A stretch of DNA of 64,000 bases from Pyrrhoderma lamaoense (lineage: Eukaryota; Basidiomycota; Agaricomycetes; Hymenochaetales; Hymenochaetaceae): assembly GCA_002794735.1 (NCBI GenBank), contig NBAZ01000004.1:434001-498000 (forward strand), read 5' to 3'. The notes under the pieces were generated by a model. It was not told where the DNA came from and did not search any database. It saw nothing but the letters and a program-made list of their open reading frames with translations. Positions 37,399 through 49,076 of this stretch are shown in pieces (the first letter of the stretch is position 1; every line of letters starts with the position of its first letter). Position numbers and translations under genes: made by a program.

Positions 37399-38927
37399 TG
37401 GCCCCCATTCAGACTGTAAGTCATCGTTATCAATGTGCATGACGAGGATTGTTCTTATAATCGACTTTGCCAGTCCTGGTCACGACTTATTCGTTTCGTT
37501 GCTGTTGAGACCTCTATGGTGCATATAGGGGAACCAGTTGACGCAAATCTTGACAGTGAGCTCTGACGTGTTACAATAGATCGGCTAGCATGCTCATGAG
37601 TCGTTTGAATTATCTAGTCGGACTTGCATACCACAACAAACAGACCATCCAGGCTAAGGAAATCCTTGGTTCAGCACTTGACGCCTCTTCGCAGGTATCG
37701 CAGACCATCTTGACAGTCAAGGAACTCTTAGCACCTCTCGACCGTGATGAAGTCAAACTTGTCCGTTGTCTAGGACTCAACTACTCAGATCATGCAGTAC
37801 GTCGCCCCTCCATTCCGTAAAAAGATGCAAACTATAAACCAGCTAACTAAATGCTACCGAATAGGCTGAGGCAAACATGGCCAAACCTGTGTAAGCAGCT
37901 TGTTTGCACGGAACCCACTACGAACAAATCTGATATTATTTGCTTCGTTTGTTATCAATAGTGCACCAATTTTGTTCTATAAACCAAAAACATCCTTGAT
38001 TGGCCGGAAGCTATTATTAACATCCCAAAGCCGCCCAACCAGTCAACAAGCATCTACCTGACTACGAGGTTTGTGTCCATGCACGTTTACTGATTAATAT
38101 ATTACGACGTCTGATATACCCCCCTCTCTCTCTTTACAGGTAGAACTCACAGTAGTAATTGGAAAACCCGCTAAGGATGTTTCAGAAAGTGATGCACTAG
38201 ACTACGTCCTTGGTTACACCGCAGGGAATGATGTAAGTTTTTTATCACAAGGTTATCAATACAATACAGTTATACTAATCTCTCCATTCAATAATAGACT
38301 TCCTTCCGTTTCCATCAAATGTCTGTCTCACAATGGGGCTTTTCAAAAGGATTCGGTCCGTCCTTGTTTATCAATCAATAGAATGACTAGATCATCTGAC
38401 AGAGAGGGGATGGTGTGTTCACTTTTATCTAGATAACTCAACACCTATTGGACCGGTCCTAGTCTCGTCAAAAACTATCCAGACCCTCAGAGTCTTGGGT
38501 TAAAGACATTTGTTAATGGAGAGAAGTTGCAGGATGGGAATACATCGTGAGATTCTTCTTCTTCTTCTTATCCTTTTTTAGTTATGCCCAAACCTTCAGT
38601 TGTATAATCATATGATTAAATGTTCTGAACTTTGATTTGCAGTGACCAGATATTCAATGTTCGTCAAACTATTGCTTGGTTATCACAAGGAACGACCCTC
38701 GAGCCTGGTTCTATCATCATGACCGGTACACCTAAGGTTAGTCAACTGCATTACTAAAAACCATACCAATGACTAATGAAATTTTTTAGGGTGTTGGTTT
38801 TGTAAAGAAGCCACCTGTTTTCCTAAAACACGGAGATGATGTGCGAGTCTGGATTGATGGAGGTATGGGTACTCTCATCAACACTGTTGTAGAAGAAGGA
38901 AAAGGAAGATCACAAGTAAAGTTGTAA
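37399..38927 (+). CDS. Fumarylacetoacetate hydrolase-family protein (two frameshifts close together)
   Basis: FAH-fold metal enzyme of the short FAHD1/FAHD2-like class; likely a hydrolase or decarboxylase of a 2-oxo acid, substrate not determinable. Exons give WSRLIRFVAVETSMVHIGEP, APLDRDEVKLVRCLGLNYSD, PILFYKPKTSLIG, then the metal-binding segment LPDYEVELTVVIGKPAKDVS, LDYVLGYTAGNDTSFR, TPIGPVLVSSKTIQ, and the closing motif SIIMTGTPKGVGFVKKPPVF. Near 38003-38004 (CC) and again near 38027-38034 the frame needs one base each; between them the expected reading PEAIINIPK is present. At least eight short exons. The acidic cluster around DYEVE fits the family's divalent-metal site. Confidence 0.85.
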
Positions 38928-39153
38928 ATCATGAGGCCTCCTTCATAAAACGGCCATCTTTCTTTTTTATTTTATTCGTTGATTCATCTCTTGTATCATA
39001 TGTACGTTTCGACTTCTTCTCTTGGGTTCGATTTTCGCTTTATTAGATAGAATGACGACCGATTTTTTTATGTCCAAGATGTTACCGATACAATACACAT
39101 ACTTAAGAATTTACAAGTTCCGTTGATCAGATATGCACGCAAAAAGTATCAGT
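38928..39153. other. Short 3' spacer between convergent genes
   Basis: T-rich spacer between the FAH and SSADH stops; nothing else seen. Confidence 0.4.
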
Positions 39154-41517
39154 TCAGATACCTCCGAACGCGATAAGTTTCGTTTGCATATACTCCGAGA
39201 TTCCGTGACCACCCTCACGGCCTGTTCATACAATTTGATGAGAACGTCGTTACAAGTCACCATGAATAACATACCTAGTCCACTTTCTTTGATTCCACCG
39301 AAGGGAATCATGGCTTGCGAGATATAACCTGTGTTTGAGCCAACCATACCTACTTCCAACGCTTCAGCGACACGCCATACACGACCTATATCGCGCGAGT
39401 AAAAGTAGCCTGAAGAAATTTCGTCCAATATAAGCCACGAAGTAGTAAAGGTGTGTTATAAGAACAACGCACCTGCCAAGCCATATTGTGAATCATTTGC
39501 AAGTTTCAAGACTTCTTCCTCTGTCTCAAATTTTATAAGAGCTGCAATTGGTCCGAATGTCTCTTCGTTTGAAAGTAAGACGTTTGGAGGTACGTCTGAC
39601 AATACAGTAGGTTCGAAGAATGAACCGGGACCATCAATCCGCTTTCCGCCAACCAGAATCTGAGCACCTTTGCTAACAGCGTCAGAAACATGCTGTTCGA
39701 CCTTTTGAACTGCACGGTCGTGGATAAGTGGGCCATATGACCTTGAAATAAGATAAGAACAGTGAGATATAACTTGATGACTGAAAACCGTACGAGTCCT
39801 TGTCAAAGCCGTTTCCGACCTTAAAAGTTGCAACTTTCGCGGAAAGGCGAGAGGCGAATTCTGCATATACAGACGAGTGTACATATATTCTGTTAGCGCA
39901 GACACAAGTCTGACCGGTGTTACGGAACTTTGCAAGCACCGCTCCTTCTACAGCAGCATCGATGTCTGCGTCCTCAAACACGATGAATGGTGAGTTTCCG
40001 CCAGCTTCAAAGGAGATTCTGATTGCAACCGTCATTATACTAAGATATTTTAGAGATAAATTACATACTTCTTCATCGTACTTGCAGACATGGAGTACAA
40101 CAATTTCGCGACTGCTGTACTTCCCGTGAAGGTGACCTTCCTCACATTTTTATTCTCGCAGAGCTCCTTTCCAACTTCGCTAACATTTTTATGAGTTGTC
40201 ACAACATTGATGACACCATCAGGGAAACCAGCTCGGCGAGCCAGCTGATATGGGGGGGGGGGTTAAGGAGAGTGAGATGAAAAGGTTATGATCGCTACAA
40301 TTATGAACAAACCTCTACGAGAGCAAGAGCAGAGAAAGGTGTCTCGGGAGGAGGCTTGATAACAGCAGTACAACCGGCCGCAAGAGCAGGTCCAAGTTTA
40401 CGGGTAATCTTTGCTAATTGATCAGCAACTGGGGGAATACACATATGGTAGATATACCATGGCAGAAGGAAAATTCCAGGGGGTCAAAATCGCACTGTGA
40501 TTGATGAGTTTTTCATGGTCCTTATCAAAAGCACTATAGAGACATACCAAACGCCTACAAAAAGTCAAGATATAGTTCAATGATGCATTAAAAGTTGATG
40601 CTTACCGACGGGCTGTAAGAGCGTGACGTTCCGAACACTTGAAACGGGTGATGGTATATGTTCTATAGTAGTATAAGCTTCTTGCTTGGGAGATAAGGTA
40701 TCTAACTTACCTCCATAGGTACGAATAGCCTCCTCAGCTAGATGACATAGAATTTAATTCCTTATAATATGGAAACAAGCGATTTAATTCGTTACCAAAC
40801 CACTACAGGAATAATCCTATAAATGAAAGCTCAGGTATGTAGAGCAATATCTCTTACCTCAAGGAATGAAGAACTGTAGACAATTTCGCCCTAGTAAGGT
40901 ATCAGACCATGGTATATAGATAATACAGGGGACCGTGCCTTTGCTTCGGTTAAGGTTTTGCCGTTTTCCAATGTCTATGAGGAGTGTGAGAGTCTGCACT
41001 AGTATATCTGCGAATACAAACAGCCATACAAGTATTTTTGCTAGATCCTCTGAATGCTCAAGCATGAGAGAATAGAACTTCATTAGTAAGTCATGACGTT
41101 GCTGTATATAATAGATTGGTCACTTGGTTCACCGACGGAGAGATGTACGTTATGTATACACACCTTGGCTGTTGTCTTTTTCCAGGTCTGAAAGGTAGCA
41201 TAAGCTGAGTCGATAGCCTCTTTAGTTTCTTTGATTCCCATCTCCGGAACTGTTCCAATCTCTTCTCCAGTAGCGGGGTCTTATATCAACAATAGTAGCG
41301 GATTGAGCCGTAGAGCATTCTGTATGATAGGATAGATACAGACTTGTTACCGAGATTGTATCATTGCTGAGAGCATCTCTCCATTGTCCAGCAATGAAAC
41401 CTTTCGTCTTGAAGAGACTTCCATCCTTAAGTCCGAACTGATTAGGGGTAGTTGAGTCTATAGGATAAAGAAGAATAGAAGCTGAAGCAGACGAACTACG
41501 GAAGCGTTGCTTGCCAT
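39154..41517 (-). CDS. UGA2: Succinate-semialdehyde dehydrogenase (two 7-nt microexons)
   Basis: NAD(P)-dependent enzyme that oxidises succinate semialdehyde, the last step of GABA breakdown. Exons spell [103 protein letters not shown] with the catalytic Glu region, [13 protein letters not shown] with the catalytic Cys, [20 protein letters not shown] and [20 protein letters not shown], ending at 39154. Two exons are only 7 nt long, at 40796-40802 and 40548-40554. The intron at 40891-40938 starts with GC. Near 41495-41505 the N-terminus needs one base so that ATG 41517 stays in frame; alternatively translation starts downstream. SSADH is favoured over other ALDHs by the [15 protein letters not shown] and GQTCVCANR motifs. 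Confidence 0.9.
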
Positions 41518-41953
41518 TCTTACGAAGCGGAAAGAAGTAGAGCGAGGACAGAACTGAAGTCGACGTAGAGAGAGAGAAAGAGGGACGACCAAGTGTTCAT
41601 GGCAAGGTACAAGACCGTGAAGTTTTTTGAGTCCGAATTGTATGGCTGAGACCGGCTGGTCCGAAAGCAGACCCGTTCATGCACTATGTACAGATATGCA
41701 AATAGAGCGATAATGAGTGGCGTCACATGCCGATCAGTCACCATTTCTGGTTTCGGTCAGACGCGGCTAAGTTTACCAAAATAAATTCAGAGATGGGGAT
41801 TGATCTATTGCGATCGCTCTCAGATTTAATGCTATATCGACGCGTGGTTTAGTGCCTTTGTTCACAACTCTCCTCACCACCACTCTCCGTCTCATTCACT
41901 CTAACTATCCTCTCCACCTTCTCTATCCCCAGCCCGACTTTCCTCACCTTTCA
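41518..41953. promoter_or_regulatory. Divergent promoter region, SSADH and Dicer
   Basis: Contains an ACGCGT-like element at about 41839 and a long C/T-rich stretch (41860-41950) before the chosen Dicer start. An ATG at 41852 in frame would extend Dicer by 34 Leu/His/Pro-rich residues; I treat this as a leader. Confidence 0.4.
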
Positions 41954-44900
41954 ATGCTGCTAAAAAAGTGGAAGCAAGCATGGAAAAAGGAGGATGGATT
42001 CGGACACAAAGGTCCTAGGCATCGTGAAAGATCCACTCATAAATTCCGTCACAAAGTTGAATCACCGTCTACTCAAACTGACTACTATGAAGAAAGGCAA
42101 TACCCTAGGTTTTCAACAAAGGCTACAAGGAAATTCGACGATCTTGATCCTGATGTTGTTCTTAATACTGGTTCTCGTCCGATAAAGCGTCAGAAAGTAC
42201 AAGATGCTATACGCTCCCATCTACCCGAGGTTATAGATATCAACAGCGAAGGCAACAACGAAATCACTCAGTCTACACCTGAAGAGGTTGAAAAATTCAT
42301 CCAGTCTCTTTTGATTCAGGCAAGATCCGAGAATAGTATGTTTTGATATTCACTATCTTCTCCTAATATCAATTAAGTAATATTCGTAGTTCTTGCCATT
42401 CTCGAATTAGAATCTCGTTAGTATATGAGGTAGTCCTCGCTTTTCTCCCTTTAACTAATCATATCCCTACTTAGAAAAACTCTATGCCTCCTGTGAAATA
42501 CTATCCTGGGCTAGTAAGACTGGGCGGGATAAATCTCTTAGTGAAACTAGAAGACGGAGCGCTCTACTTGTCGTAGAGTATGTATCACGTCCTCTTACAC
42601 AAACTACATTGCTCACATACTTCAACAGTGATACAGCTACGGCTAGCGCACGCTCGATCCAGATCGTAGACTCTGTGGATGCAACGATCGGTTTATATAC
42701 ATCTGCTGAACATTCAGCTTCTATGAGGTCATGGGAAGAATTAATCGAGAAAAATGATATTATTATTGTTGCGGCTAATGTAAGTCATATCTCAGTATAT
42801 CAAGTTTATAGTGAAACTTATCACCAATACCCTTACAAAAATTCGTAAAGCTATTTCATGAATCGCTGGCCCAAAACTCTTTGTCACTTTCTCAGATAAA
42901 TCATATTGTTTTCGATGATGTGCTTTCTGTAAAAGATTACGAAGCTCATCCAATTCGTCAAATCATGATGTTCTATCATCTCACGGACAAAGCAGCAAGA
43001 CCCAAAGTAGTAGGGTTTGTAGTCCCGCAAGACAACTCAAAGCTCGTCTTTGATGTAAACCTCCTTAAAGTTGAACATGTTCTTGATTCTAAGTTCTATG
43101 GAATTGATGATACCACTCGCGAGTCATTACTTTCACTTCCTGAAAAGCCTATGGAAATGGTTGTCTACTATGACGCTCAAGTTCAAATTACTGAGACGCC
43201 ACTCTTAAAGCATCTACAACAACTTGATCCTCGTAAGCTCGCCTTTCGATCTCACTTTAGAAATGCAAGGCATGCACTAGTTGAAATAGGCGCTTGTGCT
43301 TGTGACCTTTTCTGGAGACGAGCACTCAAGGAGATGGACGAAGAGGTTGTGAATGCTGATCCCGTTTACGAGGAAGATGACGAACTTCCCGAGAGCTCAG
43401 AAGCTGCGATCCGAAAAATAAAGAGTAACGTTAGGGAAACGGTTAGAAATTGGTCATTTGCTATGCCTAAACTTGATCATTCGGCTCGTGGCTTCAATGT
43501 GACACCAAAATTTGCAAAGTTACTGCAGATCCTGAAATCTTGCAGACCTCAGGGAGATATATTCCGTGGTATAATTTTTGGTGAGCTAGATTTTTGGGAC
43601 CGAAACTCTTATGTGAAGAGATACCTAACCAAAGATCTTAGTTCAAAAGCGAAGTCTTGCATATATCTTAACAGACCTACTGAGGAATCTCGGGGACCAA
43701 ATCAGCTTTTTACGTCCAGTAACTCTTGTTGGTCATGGGCCCTCTTCTGACACTTCAAATCAGGTTAGTCCACCTTGTTAGTGCGTTTATGTAAAACAAA
43801 ATCTGAAAAGAAACACCAAGGGGAGATCCTTGAAGGTTTCAAAAATGGTGTATTCAATCTTTTGGTAGCCACAAAATATGCAGAAGATCTCGATATTTGT
43901 CCAGTATCAATTGTCATCAGGTTAGCAACAGTCGATACGTACTCTTTACCCGATCTAAAGCTGTAATTATAGATTTGATCTCTTTGAAGGTCATACCTCT
44001 TATGCCTTCTGCAGAGCTCGGTCCCGGGGACAGGAATGCCATCTTATTCATATGGCTGAAAGAGGGAGTGACGTTCATCGTCGTATCCTATCTCAAGTAT
44101 CGCAAATGGATTCTAGGCAGGAACGTTGGGTTCAACGCGTTTCCAAGAGTGCAAACGGGAGTATACCTCCATATTGTCTCCAAGAAACACTTGATCCATA
44201 TCGTTCTGATAGTGATGACGAAGATGGGGAGGTAGGGGAATTCTTGCAAGATCCAACTATAAGTGGACGAATTTATGTCCAAGATGCAACAAAGGTTGTC
44301 TATCGTTTCGTGTCTCAGCTTCAATCAAAATCTCCCGATGGGGAGAATGAAGACGGAAAGCCTTTATTCGAGTTTGAAGAACTCCAAGGTGATCCGTCTT
44401 CGAGATCGATGTATATATGTACTGTAGTCCTTCCAGAAAACGCCCCAATCCATCGTGCTTCGGGGAAGCCATGTTCGTCAAAGGCCCACGCCCGGCGATC
44501 AGCTTGTTATCAGACATGTCTCGAGCTTTATAACCGTGGTGTCCTTGATTATCGGCTGTTTCCTCGTCCCCCATTACCATCAACTAGACCACAAAGGGCT
44601 GCCTACATTTCGACACAAATGGTCGAGGAGATGAGTGACAGGGAAGAAGAGGAATCTTATCTCCCTGAGAAGACACAACATGGACAAGGAAAAGTCCCTG
44701 GTGTGCGTCCATATCTCAGAAAGCAGCCTGATTATTGGAAAAATACTCTTCCAATCCTGCGAGACCGCATTTATCCAACTATAATTATGCCTATTCTTGA
44801 TTCTAAGGTTGCTAACCCGGGTGATTATGCTCCGATGATCATAATAACCAGAGTCCCTCTCCCACCCTTGGCTCCCATGACAATTTTTACTAATGGTCTT

Positions 44901-47900
44901 GCTGGAAAAGTCTATTTCAAGAGAGCCGAGTCATTTGAAGTGGATAAGGAAAAGTTGAGCGAACTGCATAAATACACTATAAGGGTTATTCGTACGGTGA
45001 CGAACAAGCCTTTTGTTTGTGCTCTTGAGAAACTTGCATATTTTTTTGCTCCCCTGCCTCGTGATTTCAAGGTTGACTTGAATGATGACGGTGAGGGTGA
45101 TGGTCAACGTTGGGACTTCCCTAACGTTGCGGATTACATTCCTTGGGAACACGTTAGAATTGCGGCCAGAAAAGCAGTTATTAACTTAAATACCCAAGAC
45201 CTTCAAACTCTTATAGAAGATACAGAAGACGGCATGATTCAAGATAGATGGGCTGAATTCACTCGAAGGTATTTCTGCATACGCATGAGACCTGATCTGA
45301 CCCCTCTCTCCAAGCCCGAAGATAGTCAGGTGAGTTATTACTACTATCATACTATATTTTACTAACACTCTTTCAGAGGGAGAAGAACTACGAAAATCTA
45401 CTTGCGTACTGTAAGGAGCGAAAAAAGGCAGGCTTTCAAGAGCTACAGAACATCAAGCAACCGATTGTCGAAGTGTCTCTCTGCCCTGTCGTTCATGGGC
45501 ACCTTAATCCCTTAGCAAAGCCATTACCTGAGAATCCTTCCATGAAGCATAACACAGCAAAATGTTGGTCAAATTTATTGTCTTTATATCAGCTAGTTTT
45601 CTAACGCACTACAGACCTCATTCCGGAGCTTTGTGCAAAATGTACCTTACCTGCAAGGTAATAGTCTTTTTTTGACTATAGGTAGCTCAACTACTGATTT
45701 CAAGAACAGTGTTTACAGGACAGGATCATTACTTCCATCCGTCGTCTCAAAGCTAGATGACGTGCTGTTGGTCAAAGAATTAAACGCGAAATACTTTGAT
45801 CATTCAATCTCTGAAAATCTTCTTCATGCCGCTGTTACCTCCCCTGCGGCTACAGCCGAGTTTGATTATGAGCGCCTGGAGTTGCTTGGTGCGTGTTTTT
45901 CTCACTACTGTATGCGATCTTGATCAATTCTGAACTTTTCATTAATCATCAGGAGACGGATATCTGAAATACCTTTCATCAATCTATTTATTTGTAACCT
46001 TTCCCACATTATCTGAAGGAGCCTTACATGTTTCACGACAAAGGATTATCAGTAACAGGTCTCTACTACGCAATGCGAACCGATGTGGCCTTCCGCAATA
46101 TATCCAAAGCAAGCCATTCTCGGCGAAATCTTGGTCTCCGCCGAATTTTTTCATTTATCGACCGCCTCGGGTTCGGAAATACAGAGCAAGGCCTAAGAAA
46201 ACAAATGCTGAAGAAGGCGAGATAACTGAAATGGATACGAGACCAGACTTCAATCCAGACGAAGAATCCCAGAAGAATGAATTGAAGGGAGTTGGTGATA
46301 TTCGAATACCTGACGAAGCTGAATTGGCACTTTTTGAAAGTCAGGAGCGAGAAGGTTCTCCGATGGATGAGGATGATAATGAAAATGAAAAGGAAGACTG
46401 TCAGGCAGAGACTGAGACGACGCCTAAAAAGTCCAAGAAAAAGAAATGCAAAGAAGAGTATAATGTCCAATGGCTTGGTGACAAGGTATGTGCTTGATCA
46501 AAACTCATCAGACCAGGAGTGTGATGCTCAATGACCTTTCCTTCAAGTCCGTAGCGGATGTAGCGGAGGCAATTATCGGTGCAGCCTATGTGACAGGGGA
46601 CGTGAAATTGCACTTAGAGCTACCAAAGCACTGAATGTTCCAGTTCCTCATATTGACCGCTGGTCGGACTTCGGGCGTAAAATGTTAGCACCACCTCCCG
46701 AGGTCACGGCGAAGCTACGGCCCGGAACCATCAAGGCTGTAGAGAAGATCATCGGACACGAATTTCAGCATCCTCATCTTCTAGCACAGGCTCTGGTAAG
46801 TTCATGGTTCATAATACGATGTGCAAGTTAAACTAAGAAGTTTTGTGAAATCAGACGCACTCTTCTTTTCTAGGCCATGAGATGACCTGCTACGAACGTT
46901 TAGAATTTATCGGAGATGCGATTCTTGATTTCCGTAAGTTTGGCTTCATTTTTGATTCACTTCAGATAATGCTAATTAACTCTCACAAGTGGTTATCCGT
47001 CACATCTTTGATAGAGACAGCACACTATCTCCGGGTGCACTTACAATCCTTAAGGTATAGGAGTTTACCAATTATGTATCCCTGAAGTTCTGATTGGTAA
47101 TCGTTTATGATTTTCTTTTTTGTTCAAACGAATGCTTCTTAGGCTGCAATGGTTTCAAATTCTGCACTTGCAGCGATATGTGTGTGGTCAGGTCTCCATG
47201 AACATCTTCTGTTCGAATCACACGGGCTGGAGAAAAATATCCATTCATACATTAGGATCCTCATAGAAAAGCAGGAAAGTGAAAGCAGAGACGCAGCCCG
47301 GGAGGGCCGACACTTGGGACAGTACTGGGTTGACATTGAACCCCCAAAGGCCTTGTCCGATGTGATTGAATCCATATTAGGGGCTTTGTACGTCTCCGAC
47401 AGCTTCTCTCCAGTTGGAGCAGAAACATTCTTCGATAGAGTTCTGGCACCTTTCTACAATCAATTCATAACCCTTGATTCTCTATCACACCACCCAACGA
47501 AGGTTCTTTTTGAATACTTCCAATCACAGGGCTGTCAAAACTTTGAACTTCAAAAGAACGTAGTGCGTTCTGAACGAAATAAACATGGTCAGCAATACGA
47601 GAGCAAAAGTTCGTGCTATTGATCATTACTATTCTTCTTCTCGCAAAATTTCTTTATTGTTGCTAATCACCTGGACTTGACTAGTTATCATTCACGATCG
47701 TATTCTTGCTAAAGCGGTAGACGCGACAGCAGCTACGTCAGCGAGGAAGGCTTCTGATATGGCACTGAACATCGTTCAGAAAGATCCTCAATTTATGTCT
47801 CGAATCTGTAAATGCCGAGAACAAACTAACGCCAGACGAGCCGAGAAAAAGGCCTTGAAAGCCGCGGCTATCAAAGGAATAGACGAGGCTGAAGAGCAGA

Positions 47901-47944
47901 TGGTGGAGAGTGTACTTATGGATGTGGAAACATTGTATCAGTAA
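41954..47944 (+). CDS. DCL: Dicer-like RNase III with degenerate helicase domain (one frameshift)
   Basis: RNA-silencing nuclease that cuts dsRNA to siRNA. The N-terminal half aligns in order with the Dicer helicase but lacks key residues: the Walker A position reads ILAILELESQK, motif II is VFDDVL instead of DECH, the SAT position reads FVVP, and motif VI is FCRARSRG. The order then returns to a good match: Dicer dimerisation domain (SGRIYVQDATKVVYRFVSQL), a PAZ/platform-like region (44700-45550), RNase IIIa with YERLELLGDGYLKYLSS and SVADVAEAIIGAAYV, RNase IIIb with YERLEFIGDAILDFLV and ALSDVIESILGALYV, and a C-terminal dsRBD-like tail. Catalytic Glu/Asp are present in both RNase III domains. 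A base is missing in the G run at 46596-46599. About 20 exons. Confidence 0.93.
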
Positions 47945-48151
47945 TGGAAGGAAATGTATTGCTAATCTAGAATCTAATGGAAGGGGGAGCGGTGTGGACA
48001 GTTAGAATGACAAATGTATTCAGGATGTATCGTTAAATGTTGATCTAATGATCTATATAGCTCTATAGAAGCAGGGGATACGGGGATCTAAGTCTCCTCT
48101 AATGTTCAGTCTAGACTCTAGCGGATTATAAACAGAAGGATGAGAAGCTGT

Positions 48152-48519
48152 CTAAGAGGACTTGTTCCTATTGCAAGTCACGTCATGTCAGTATGAAGAG
48201 ACTGATGAACGAAAGACGAGGACGTACAGCTGATAAGCAGAAGCAACGACTGGGAGAAGTGCTCCTGTCAAGAGGTAAACGGCAAGAGAAGCGCCAAAAG
48301 CTTTCTTATTGCTCTGGCCTGCCTTGAATGGCACAGACTATGGAAGAAGCAAGGTCACATGAGTCCCTGAAAGACTGGCATTCAGCAAAAGCGAAAAAAA
48401 AAAGTCAGACTGACGTTGTTGGCAGTATTCTCGACATGAAGAGCACGACGCTGGATACCAGCCGAACGAAGTGCAGCAGGTGCGCGAGCACGAAGAACAG
48501 AGCGAGCGAGGACAGACAT
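48152..48519 (-). CDS. COX8: Cytochrome c oxidase subunit 8 (VIIc type)
   Basis: Small single-helix subunit of mitochondrial complex IV. Too short for a plain ORF search, but three exons splice perfectly: 48519-48415 (a presequence rich in Arg and Ala, RARAPAALRSAGIQRRALHV, then ENTANN), 48337-48228 (SVPFKAGQSNKKAFGASLAV, then helix YLLTGALLPVVASAYQ) and 48167-48152 (LNKSS). Total about 76 residues. The HVEN...N-x-PF and helix layout matches fungal Cox8, with cleavage expected near the HVEN. The gene converges on Dicer and diverges from the aldehyde dehydrogenase. A cluster of CCAAT motifs lies directly upstream. Confidence 0.88.
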
Positions 48520-48621
48520 GATGGTGGTTCCGGGAAAAGATGGAGGTCAGAATCAAAGTGCTGTGACAAGCCAACCGAGAATGGCCGACGTCCTTACAAG
48601 TTTTTGAACGTCATCGGTCGA

Positions 48622-48698
48622 CCAATCACCGCCTTTCGTCGGTCCACGCTAATTGGTCGGAAGGCTTGCCCCCCAATGTGAGAAAGTAATACCATTGG
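48622..48698. promoter_or_regulatory. Cluster of four CCAAT/ATTGG motifs upstream of COX8
   Basis: CCAAT occurs at 48622-48626 and 48673-48677, and ATTGG at 48652-48656 and 48694-48698, all within 77 bases and 100-180 bases upstream of the COX8 start. In fungi the HAP/NF-Y complex binds CCAAT and controls respiratory genes; binding here is inference. Confidence 0.55.
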
Positions 48699-49076
48699 TT
48701 GGCTGTTCCGTGAGAATAAGTTACATACACAAAAGTGGCACGTGATTTCACGTGTAGATTCTTACCCAATTTGGGCTCGTTAATTAAGAGTCGTAATCAG
48801 AGTCGGACTGACTGCATGCACGCATGCGCCCAAATACATTGCACAATAACCACTGTTAGTTATCTTTAGAGATTGCAAGGGGTTTCGGCCGTACGAAAGT
48901 GAGGTTCTGTATCTGTATCTTTCAAGGACTGGGTTGCAGGCACTGTCCTTATCTATGTGATAATCTTGCCCGTATCTATGTTCCGCATATCTCGTCCGAT
49001 TTACGGCCTCGCCCATTTAAGAGCCACATCCTCTCACACTACTTGTGCATCTCGTCTTTACTTCCAACTAAGAGAT
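48699..49076. other. Upstream region of the aldehyde dehydrogenase
   Basis: Non-coding except for an in-frame N-terminal extension of the aldehyde dehydrogenase from ATG 48957, discussed in the findings. Confidence 0.4.

Noticed and set aside
43566..43750. Frame loss in the Dicer helicase region near 43,600
   Set aside because: A normal GT-AG intron (GTGAGC ... CTTAG) restores the frame and gives VQKRSLAYILTDLL; no break is needed.
45654..45677. 24-nt intron in Dicer
   Set aside because: A later acceptor after TTCAAGAACAG gives an intron of ordinary length and the expected VYRTGSLLPS.
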